Source of the DNA: Larix kaempferi | Taxonomy: Eukaryota > Streptophyta > Pinopsida > Pinales > Pinaceae | NCBI GenBank assembly: GCA_027924585.1 | Contig: BSBM01000637.1 | Span: 1,798,001 to 1,862,000 of the forward strand | Direction: 5' to 3' | DNA: 64,000 nt | In this document: in pieces, positions 56,138 to 64,000 of the stretch | Layout of the letters: every line of letters starts with the position of its first letter | How positions within the stretch are numbered: the stretch's first letter is position 1 | The notes under the pieces: model-generated | The model's input: only the letters and a program-made list of their open reading frames with translations | Told to the model about the DNA's origin: nothing | The model's database searches: none | Translations under genes and position numbers: made by a program

Positions 56138-56736
56138 CTGGTCCACTCTGTTGGCAAGCCTTCGTCGGCTTCCTCGTCGGTGCCATCATCTGAATCCTCC
56201 TGCTCTCCGGGGCTCTACTGATTCGCTAAATTATTATTATTATTATGCCCGCTCTGACCACCCAAATTGCGCCTCTGCTGCTGCGCACTGCTGTGTCGCC
56301 TTCTATACTCAAAGCATACGCAAATCATGTGCAGCAGGCACTGAAGCGCATAGCCCACTACCCAAACCCTAACGGGCATGTTAGGGTTTTCGTTCCTACT
56401 GAGGATAAGCACTACTGATGCCACAACAACAAATGCCAGGTTCCATATTATGTCGAGGACAACAACGGGTCTCGAATAAGCCCAGTCGCTCTGTCGTTCC
56501 TCTAGCTATTCCGCGGCTGTCTCTCGGACAAGCATGGAGGGTTCCCTCATGATTCTACGACTGCTGGCCCTCTGCAAGAATCGAGCTGCCCCCTGTATGC
56601 TCTCCCTCCGTGACAGGATCCTGGCGCCGTCCTCGCTCGCATTCGGTGATCCATTCCCACTCCCCAGTAGCGGATTCGTGTCCATGGCTACGTCCGAGGA
56701 CGAATCCGACTGTCTGAACACCCTCGTTCGATCCAT
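56138..56736 (-). pseudogene. RING-type E3 ubiquitin ligase, first exon fragment (At1g12760/At4g11680 family)
   Basis: ATG at 56736 on the minus strand opens MDRTRVFRQ and a Ser-rich N-terminus, then RESIQGAARFLQRASSRRIM and REPSMLVRETAAE. After a TAG comes LEERQSDWAYSRPVVVLDII, a first membrane segment, NPNMPVRVWVVGYALQCLLH (second segment) and CVCFEYRRR. This is the N-terminal part of plant membrane-bound RING E3 ligases. The exon ends at a consensus donor CCAG|GTAAAG (56137). TAG codons at 56508 and 56217 break it, the first at a conserved Gln. The GC-rich stretch contrasts with its surroundings. The later membrane and RING exons are absent. The 5' untranslated sequence to about 56.86 kb seems retained. 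Confidence 0.85.
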
Positions 56737-56870
56737 GTGACCGCCCTCTTGAATTCCCCTCCTCTAATTCTTCCCTCGGACGAAGGTCAAACGCCGCTTC
56801 AAGCCCCCATGGGAGTGAATTCTGCTACCTGAATGGCTAAGTAAGACTGAAGGCTGCTTCGCTTGCGCCA
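56737..56870 (-). promoter_or_regulatory. Probable 5' UTR/proximal promoter carried with the E3 ligase exon
   Basis: The GC-rich composition of the exon continues about 120 bp upstream of the ATG before dropping to AT-rich sequence. This suggests that the captured piece includes the 5' UTR and perhaps the transcription start. No TATA box is evident. Confidence 0.4.
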
Positions 56871-59358
56871 ATTCAAAGAAAACATGGAAAGCAGGCAAGA
56901 AACCTCCAATGTTTTTCCGTATCAGTTCATTTCTCGCATTGTTCGAAAGATGTTTTTTATTGTGAGCTGTGAAAAGCTCAACGCTTATTAAAATTTATTT
57001 TGATATACAAATTATAATTTTTTTAATTGTACGTTTGCAAAGTTCCACGGAGCCTCGTTGCGAGTTATCGATTTGAAATATAATTTCGAAAAGTAATATA
57101 TAAAAATATTGTGAGAAAGGGAAATTTGTGATTTCCAAATGTTCTAGTTTAGATTTTTTCTTTTGTTTTTAAATCAATATGTGAGAGGTGTCAAGTAGAT
57201 TTTAACCCATGATTTTTTTTATTCTCGGTTAATAAGTTAATACACCATTTACCACTTAGTACATAATTTTATATCGGTAGTGGTCAATTGAATATGATGG
57301 AGTGGTTGAGAGAAATGTTGTTATAGTCCTCTCCTAAGTTTAAATCTCATTATATGACATGTTATGTAAGATCGAGGACGACTCCTTGATTCTTGGTGAA
57401 TAGCAATATTATGTCCACAGTTAGATGTAAATAAATAGAAGTTACAATAATTAAGTACATGTTGTGAATAATCTTTTACATTTATAAGGATTAAGAAAAA
57501 GAGATGAATTATAAGATCCTTGATGCATGGATGAATTTTAGTTGTAGTTTTGTTGGTATTTTACTGTGTTGGTCCAAGATCTTCTTTTAATTTGTGTGAT
57601 TAGGGTAAATGCATAGATTTATTTGCTTGTGACTAATCACTAAGTTAATTCATGGCAATGTTTCTTAAAGGGTCATTTATCAAGATACTCAACCATGTCA
57701 TGGATGATTGTTAATTTTACAAAGAAGATTTTACCAAAAAACCCATGGTTTTGGTTTCTAATGTTATAATTTTTTTTTTTCTAAGATTTTGTTTTGATGA
57801 TGAAGCTCAATAATGGTGAATAATGGTGGAGGAGCCTTGGTGAAGACACTATATTAAAATTCACATGGGAAGAATTTGAAAAAACACTATTAAATATATC
57901 ACTCTAAGGCACAAAATTCGAGGAGATGGATAAAACTTAAAGATCGAATGAAGGAAACAACATAAGGGCTTATGAGGAAACATGATTAGTTGTTCAATAT
58001 GTAATCCCTTAATGAAGCATTGATTAAGGATGTTAAGAAATAATGACAAGAAAATATGAGCAAATGTAAGAAGGACAATGACGAGTCTAAACCCATTCCT
58101 TTGTCATTCACAAGTGTTAAAACCTAGCTCAATATCAAAATAACAAAAACAATTTCATGTTTAAGAAAAAACACGGGAGAGTTTCATTAAAATTTGTTTT
58201 TAGATTATGATCAAATTTATGAAAAATTGAAAATAACATCTTACTAAAATTAGTAGCTCCAAGTCTCTGATAGCCAGAGGAGAGCACTTTCAAATTGTCT
58301 AGAGAAATGGGTATCTAAATTCAGCACATGCTTCTAACTTCTGAGGCTAAAATGCCATAGGTGATGCTTGGTAAATTCGGTAGATGATAAATTGTTGATG
58401 GTAAGGAACCATTGAAGATTATCAATGATGACCTAGGTAGGTAGGGAGGAAAGAATGTTTACTTATTATATGTGGATAGAAGGATCAAGGAAAAAATCAA
58501 TAGGGTGATTTAGAATTATAGATAGACTTGGGTTGAATCCAAATTTAGCCTTCAATGAGGGATGGAATTGCCAATTAGTATGGTACCTATATCTAGAATT
58601 AAAGAATAACTCTCAATCAAATCCTTTAGAATCCTCAATACCTTGGGATCAAAGGACAAGGAGGAAAGAAACCATCAAGATGAAGGGGATGACCACCATC
58701 AACAAGAACTAGTAGAGTGACATTAGGATGAGGAATTCTTAAATTTCAAAAGTGTAACTTTGAAGGAGACGACTTTCTCAAGTCATGATCCAAAATCTAG
58801 ACTATATGGACAATGGATGGGTCCAAAATCTAGACTACGAGAATATCCCTTTTCACTAACATAAAATGGAATTAGCATTGCCATTAACTATGGGACAACC
58901 CCCTTAATGTTAAACATGTGCAAGTGGAGGAGAATGGAAATAGGAACTATGATGGTTGAGTAGTAGTTTAGAGGAAAGGGAAGGTGGTGCCACTAAGAAA
59001 CCCAAACCAAGGTCCCTTGCTTCATTAAACTCACTCATGAGGTAAATAACCATGAGAAGATGGAGAAGGAGGGATATAAATCTCAAGGAATAAATAAAGA
59101 AGACAATCAAGATCATAATGAAACTAAAGATAAATTAATAATGAAGGATACAATACACACTAATCAAACAACAGATCAAAATCATATCCAAGGAGGGGAG
59201 GAGGAAGAAAAACTAACTAGGAGACCAAATAAGAGGCTATATACATGAAATTAAATGAATTTAAGATAGAAACCACACCAAAGAAATGGAATCAACAAAG
59301 GATAAGGAATGAGATTTTGGAAATGGTAAAATAGTAATATTGCAAATGACCTTGATAT
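56871..59358. other. No gene supported; possible upstream part of a LINE
   Basis: AT-rich. Between about 57.7 and 59.3 kb the + strand is purine-rich with scattered open stretches, as an eroded LINE ORF1 might look. I see no CCHC or other diagnostic motif. Confidence 0.3.
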
Positions 59359-59909
59359 TGTTAGAAAAACAGGATCGCAGAGCAATAACAATAAACATAA
59401 ATGCAAATATAATCACACACACATTACAAGAGAGACACAGATATATCATAGTTCACCCCAACTTGGGCTATGTCCACACTGAATTTTCCAGTCCTTATTA
59501 TTATTACCGTCGAACAAGGTGAAGGGATACAACCTGCAGCACAGCCGCTGCACTTCCTCTTCACTGTCTCTCAGTCTCTCTCCTTCTCGATCTCAGAGAT
59601 CTTTACAATGCATAAAACCTAATACAGCATTAACCCTAGCCGTGTTACAATGTCTTTCTTTTATAAGGGAAATATAATGGGAAAATACCACAGGTTACCC
59701 AAAACCATGGGCCCGAAAACTGGTGGCGAAAACAGCCCCAAAAAATTTCCTCGAGGGCTTGCTAGCCCTCGCGCCCCCCAGCCGGGGGGGGGGGGGTCGA
59801 TGCCCCCCGGACCTTTTGAGCGTCGAGCCGGAATCATAACCAAACCTGGGGTATGGACACGACTGAATCATCATCTATGAGACTGGAAGATCTGGCTCCA
59901 CAACCAACA
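59359..59909 (-). repeat. Solo LTR (551 bp) with near-perfect target duplication
   Basis: The + strand ends are TGTTAGAAAAACAGG and ACAACCAACA, flanked by GATAT (59354-59358) and GATAC (59910-59914). On the minus strand it starts TGTTGGTTGTGG and has a TATA box (CTTATAAAAG, about 59.66 kb). A GC-rich block with a 13-base G run (59784-59796) and the hairpin GAGGGCTTGCTAGCCCTC lies near 59.755 kb. Layout and orientation resemble the solo LTR at 35328. Confidence 0.75.
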
Positions 59910-60300
59910 GATACTAAAAAGGGAAAAGAGAGCATAAAGAAGATATATAAATTAGAATTGAATTCAAGAGGAGGAGGAGGATGTAGAAGAAGTGGACATG
60001 GAGTTATTATCCTTGCATTATAATAAAACATTTATAATTTCCCTTTCAAGTTAGCAACTAGTGAATCTACACTAGCACATGATAAATGGAAATGGGAGGA
60101 TAGAAATGTTGAAGGATTGTCAAGTTCCATAAGAAATGATCATGAATAGACAGAAATCCCACAAAGTTGAAAAAATCTAAGTTGGGACGAGGCGAGAAAC
60201 TTGTCAATGATAACTTGAAGGAGAAAAGGGAGCAATTAATTAACCCAAGACAAACAACCTCACTTAAGGAGACATTTCTTTAAACGCCTAGGCCTTCTAA
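59910..60300 (+). other. Sequence between solo LTR and LINE ORF2, nothing recognised
   Basis: Possibly the end of LINE ORF1 and the inter-ORF spacer, by position only. Confidence 0.3.
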
Positions 60301-60520
60301 ATGAAAATTCTCTTGTGGAACATAAGGGGCAATAATGCACCTAAAAAACAAATCATTTTGAAAAACAAAATAAGAGTAGAAAAACTAGACTTAGTGTTTA
60401 TTCAATAAACAAAATGCAAAATGTATAACATGTATAAATTCACCAAAATGATATGGGGAGGATGTGATTGCTCGACTAGAGGATTGAGAGGATTTTCAAG
60501 AGTTATGGCAATGATGTAGG
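60301..60520 (+). pseudogene. LINE (L1-type) ORF2 start: endonuclease N-terminus
   Basis: ATG at 60301 begins MKILLWNIRGNNAPKKQIIL and continues VEKLDLVFIQ, then TAA (60406) where the catalytic Glu of the (V/F)(I/L)QETK motif belongs, followed by TKCK. MKI-L-WN-RG and QETK are signatures of the L1 apurinic-type endonuclease that nicks target DNA. Homology can be followed to about 60.52 kb (WGGCDCSTRGLRGFSRV). The rest of ORF2, including RT, is missing. Confidence 0.75.
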
Positions 60521-60944
60521 ATCCCATAAACATGGATCTAGAAAACCAACTTACCACCTATTGATAGATGACTAGTGATTTATACTTTAGACTCAAGGGT
60601 AAAGGGCAATATAACTAATGTATATGGGTTCATTGATCCCTGACAAATTCTAGATTAATGTTTGGAAATATTAAGTACGATTAAGGTTCTCCCCAATTAG
60701 GAACATTGAATCATTAGAGAATACAACCTAACCACAACAAAGTCCCTCTTTGAAAATAAAGGATGAGTGTAAAGGTTGGATGCGGCAAGATAGATTCTCC
60801 AGGACCTTTTAGAGCATTGATAATTTGTGGATGCATTTCCAAAGAATGTCATCTTCACTTGGAACAATTGGTGTGGAGGGTTGACTATAATATGCTCATC
60901 AGGTGGCTTATAGAATGTCTCAATGAGACACCATTTTGTGGACT
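60521..60944. other. No gene recognised
   Basis: AT-rich; a small ORF at 60763-60948 shows no recognisable motif but ends where the PPR fragment starts and could be its decayed upstream part. Confidence 0.3.
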
Positions 60945-61130
60945 ATAATGCTTATGAAATATGCCCATAATGGTAGGATGGACAAAGCTCAACAATGTTT
61001 AATAACATGCTTGAGAATAATGTTGTCTCGTGGAATGTTGTGATTTGGGATTGCATATAAAATGGGAAAATCAAGGAGGCTCACAAATTGTTTAAAAGAA
61101 TGCTACAATGGAGATATGCATTGTTTCAAG
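60945..61130 (+). pseudogene. Pentatricopeptide repeat (PPR) protein fragment
   Basis: Two adjacent PPR motifs can be read: KYAHNGRMDKAQQ, then after a one-base frame change FNNMLENNVVSWNVVIWDCI, a TAA at an expected Gln, and NGKIKEAHKLFKRM. The NVVSWN and A-KLF--M signatures are those of the PLS-type PPR family that binds organellar RNA. Only about 60 residues remain. It is probably a retro-copy or captured fragment. Confidence 0.75.
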
Positions 61131-61500
61131 CATGCAGAGATGTTCTTACATTGGTCTTGTTGTTTCTTTAGGTGGACCTAATAGATACTTGGAGTGGATT
61201 TGACATACCATTTACAATTACCAACAAAAATTGCCAAACGATGAGGGCATTCCATCATGGTACCTTTTAAGATTATCATCATAGTTTGGACATTGACCTT
61301 CATTTGTCGAAGACATGACTAGTGAGTAATTCGAGGGAGTAAATGAATGTAATATGTGATTAATGTGTCAAGGAAAAGGGATAAATACAAGGCAAAAGCT
61401 GGCCATTTACAAGGTGGGAGGACACATTAATTAAACTCAAAACCTCACACATCCAAATATGCCATGTAAGTAAGGATAATTCTTCTACATCAACCTTACC
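61131..61500. other. No gene recognised
   Basis: AT-rich sequence between the PPR fragment and the 175-bp array. Confidence 0.35.
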
Positions 61501-62390
61501 TTAGGCCATTTTGTCTCTAGGGATCATGTAACATTAATATGCCTATGTCCACCATACAAGCCCTATAAATGGAATATTTATCATGTAAGTGGAATATAGT
61601 GTTCATTTCAAGTTTGTCACACTAAGGATGGCTCTCATGGCCTAGTCCATGTTCTAGAGTAAACATATAAATTCATAGGCCATAACATTTTCCTCAAGGG
61701 ATTAGGGCCCACAAATGGGTCCCTAGTCCATAACGTCATCTCAATGTGGGAAATATTTGGCTTACAAGCAAGAAATGGCCATTTCAAGCTCTATGCGACC
61801 AAGAATGGTTATCATTGATTAGGCCATATTATCAAGTCAAAACATAACGTGTAAGGGCAAGGGGCTCATGGGTCATGTGTGATGCCGTAGACCACCTCAA
61901 AGGCCCCATATACTACATAGGTAATATTTATCCAATGAGTAAGATATGTTGGCCATTTTGAGGTTTGGCACACCAAGTATGGATTTCAGTCCCTATGCCA
62001 TGGACAAAGGTTTTAGGGTACAAGGCCATATGAATTACCTTGGGGATCATGGCCCATGAATGGAGGCCTAGATTATAACAGAAGGCCTACATGGGGAATC
62101 TTAGCCTATATGCGAGATATGTTCACCATTTTGAGGAAGGGCACGCTAGGGATGATTTTCAAGGCCCATGTTATGATATAAGGTTAAATAAGGGTCTTAG
62201 GTCATAACATTTTTCTCTAAGCTCATGGTCCATTTTCAAGCCCTCAAACCGCCACACATACCCTCCATAGGGAATCATTAGTCTACAAATGAGATATGAT
62301 AGACATTTTCCTCTTTCTAATGCTAGACATGGTTCTCAATGCATATGTCATGGTTCAATGCTAAAATCCCTAGGCATACTCATGAGTCCA
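61500..62390. repeat. Degenerate ~175-bp tandem array, about five copies
   Basis: A landmark block (ATnTTA...(T/A)(A/C)AAnnnGAGATATG) recurs near 61576, 61754, 61926, 62098 and 62274, spacings of 178, 172, 172 and 176 bp. Other landmarks such as CCATTT(T/C)(G/A)AG, CATGTTATG/CATGCCATGG and GGTCATAAC/GGCCATAAC recur at similar distances. Copies are strongly diverged. The array directly abuts the right subterminal repeats. Confidence 0.65.
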
Positions 62391-63201
62391 ATGCCAAAAA
62401 ACCACCTCCAAAAGTTCAATTCTCATGAGTTTTAAGGGGGGTTTAAAAAAAACCACCTCCAAAAATCTAATTCTCCTGACTTTTAGTGAGGGTTTTGACA
62501 AACCACCCCCACAAGTTATGAAAATTGGGCTTTTAGGTGGGATTTTCAAAGATCCGCCTCCAAAAGTTCAATTCTCCTGACTTTTAAGGGGGGTTCCAAA
62601 CAAACTGCCTCCCAAAGTTCAATTTTCATGAGTTTTAGGGGGGGTTTTGACAAACCGCCCCCAAAAGTTATGAGAATTGGGCTTTTAGGGGGGGTTTTCA
62701 AACAACCGCCTCCAAAAGTTCAATTCTCATGACTTTTAAGGGGGGTTCCAAACAAATCGCCTCCCAAAGTTCAATTCTCATGAATTTTTGGGGGGGTTTT
62801 GACAAACTGCCCCAAAAAGTTATGAGAATTGGGCTTTTGGGGGGGTTTCAAACAACCACCTCCAAAAGTTCAATTCTCATGACTTTTAAGGGGGTTCCAA
62901 AAAAAACCGCCTCCAAAAGTTCAATTCTCATGACTTTTAGGGGGGGGTTTGACAAACCGCCCCCAAAAGTTATGAGAATTGGGCTTTTAGTGGGGGTTTT
63001 CCAAAAACCGCCCTCAAAAGTCAAATTTCAGGACTTTTGGGGGCGGATTTAAAAAAAACCGCCCCCAAAAGTCCAATTTCCATGACTTTTAGGGGCGGTT
63101 CTAAGAGACCACCTCCAAAGGTCTAAAAAAACTTTTAGGAGGGGTTTTACCAAGACCCCCGCAAGCCAAAACCGCCCATAAAGGGCTATTTTGTTGTAGT
63201 G
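62391..63201. repeat. Right subterminal array of the CACTA element
   Basis: More than ten units, each with GGGGGGTTTTGACAAACCGCC-like or GGGGGTT(C/T)CAAA(C)AAACCGCCTCC-like hairpin arms, separated by AAAGTTCAATTCTCATGA or its near complement. The spacing is roughly 55-65 bp. The array ends in the inverted terminus ...TTTTGTTGTAGTG. Orientation and style mirror the left array. Confidence 0.85.
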
Positions 63202-64000
63202 ACAGCAGGTAATGTGTCCTCTTCCACCGTATGTATTTTACGTTTAAATGGTTAATACCTTTGGTTGTGAGTTTTGTCCTTTCCTAGGGTTTAACCATCG
63301 TGCCACTTCGTTGTGCAGGTAATTGTGATAGGTGGAGTTGGGCACACTCATGGTGATCTCCTATAACTGTCGTCGACCGTGGGAGATCATGCTACACTTT
63401 CCAGGTAACTCGCCAACCCAACCGCCTCAGGGGTGGTTTATCCCGTTGGTGGGGGACGAGTAACTTAAAACAAGGGTTAGGCTGGTGGTTAGGGTTTTCC
63501 TGCTTTCGTTGTGTTTAAGAAGAACATGGTCATCGACCAAGTCAGTAGAGGCATCATGCCTGCCCTGCGAAGAGGGTCTTCCCGACCTCCGTGATCTATT
63601 TCAACATAGTAGTGTAGGTTGTACATTTGGTTAAATGTTTATGATGATGTTTGAAGGAAATCACTCCCAACCGTCTATAGCCATTTGCTGCTCCAACGAC
63701 GTTCTATCTCAGACAGACGCTTCAGGATTTGTATAACACTGCTCCAAACTGTATTAATGGAAACTACAACAGTTTTGCTTAAGTCTTGGTTGTCTATGCA
63801 TGTTTATTAATTTAATTCGTAAAGGTTGAAAGATATGCAGCCTAGCTTGACATGCGTTTCGTCGAGCTATGTTTGTTCATTCCATACTGTGTTATGATGT
63901 GAAGAATGCATAGCGTGGTTAATTCGTGCTCTGCACTTATTGTTTATTGAAATGTATACGATTTTCGAATGCTATTCAAGCATATAAGTAAGCATGGAAA
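63202..64000. other. Right flank, no gene supported
   Basis: Mixed composition like the left flank at 42.5-43.3 kb. Several AG|GTAA donor-like sites occur (CAGCAG|GTAATG 63209, GTGCAG|GTAATT 63319, TTCCAG|GTAACT 63403), but I could not assemble a convincing reading frame. Confidence 0.35.

Larger units (their letters stand above)
43314..63201. mobile_element. Probable ~19.9-kb CACTA (En/Spm) DNA transposon, apparently nonautonomous
   Basis: The left terminus CACTACTACATTTTTGG and the inverted right terminus CACTACAACAAAATAGC agree at 22 of the first 30 positions. Both ends carry long subterminal arrays of short G-rich/C-rich units, the usual CACTA architecture where transposase binds. Flanking triplets are ACT (43311-43313) and ACA (63202-63204), an imperfect 3-bp target duplication. 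Inside I find no transposase (TNPD/TNPA) reading frame. Instead there are host-gene fragments, a tRNA-like sequence, a LINE fragment, a solo LTR and a tandem array. Two independent elements with matching ends are the main alternative. Confidence 0.7.

Noticed and set aside
59650-59880. Pro/Gly-rich ORFs on both strands around the G13 run
   Set aside because: They lie within the solo LTR at 59359-59909; GC-rich DNA has few stops by chance.
62729-63052. 107-codon ORF with repeated SSILMTF units
   Set aside because: It is a translation of the right CACTA subterminal repeats, not a protein.
1-64000. CRISPR arrays, operons, ribosome-binding sites or phage features
   Set aside because: The tandem repeats have no unique spacers of CRISPR type, and all recognised proteins and signals are plant transposon or plant nuclear type.

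Overview
This window looks like intergenic DNA from a large-genome seed plant, most likely a gymnosperm such as a conifer. That is inferred from dense, deeply decayed, mutually nested LTR retrotransposons, plant-type copia primer sites (TGGTATCAGAGC), Tat-lineage Ty3/gypsy elements carrying an extra archaeal-type RNase H, and plant gene fragments. I found no intact cellular gene and no complete open element. Nearly every recognisable reading frame carries in-frame stops or frameshifts, and most stops I could check are TAG or TAA at glutamine positions or TGA/TAG at tryptophan positions, as C-to-T decay of methylated DNA would produce.

Layout from left to right. (1) 1-6784: a + strand Ty1/copia element with leader, gag, protease, integrase, RT, RNase H, two tandem arrays and a 3' LTR; its 5' LTR lies outside the window. 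(2) About 7.6-10.6 kb: a minus-strand Tat-type gypsy remnant, zinc finger-integrase followed by a 3' RNase H, with a convergent plant-mobile-domain-like ORF. (3) 10.6-18.0 kb: a + strand coiled-coil ORF, noncoding repeats, and a second minus-strand Tat integrase. (4) 18.0-29.9 kb: a + strand Tat element (LTR, PBS, gag, PR, extra RNase H, RT, RNase H, integrase) split inside RT by a 4.7-kb minus-strand element encoding 12-residue repeats and zinc knuckles. (5) 29.9-31.0 kb: 5' LTR, PBS and leader of a second copia family. (6) 31.0-38.5 kb: a minus-strand copia related to element 1, itself hit by a 1.37-kb deleted LTR element, a same-family solo LTR and a second solo LTR, and carrying an unidentified fragment in place of gag-pol. 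(7) 38.5-42.5 kb: a minus-strand chromovirus-type gypsy interrupted by that copia.

(8) 43314-63201: the most interesting object, a probable CACTA (En/Spm) DNA transposon of about 19.9 kb. It is bounded by CACTAC... inverted termini and two dense subterminal arrays of hairpin-forming G-rich/C-rich repeats. I see no transposase in it. It contains a tRNA-Val(UAC)-like sequence and several exon-like pieces of host genes, mainly on the minus strand: a RING E3 ligase first exon, a DNA polymerase V/MYBBP1A-like exon, a 3-hydroxyisobutyryl-CoA hydrolase-like exon start, a P/Q-rich exon and two unrecognised exons. It also holds a PPR fragment, a LINE fragment, a solo LTR and a ~175-bp tandem array. 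The flanks (42.5-43.3 kb and 63.2-64 kb) look more like low-copy or genic DNA.

The pieces do not form a working pathway. They form a layered insertion record: several LTR insertions are datable relative to each other by target-site duplications (TGATC, GTAAC, GTATG, GATAT/GATAC), and a large DNA transposon appears to have accumulated host gene fragments.
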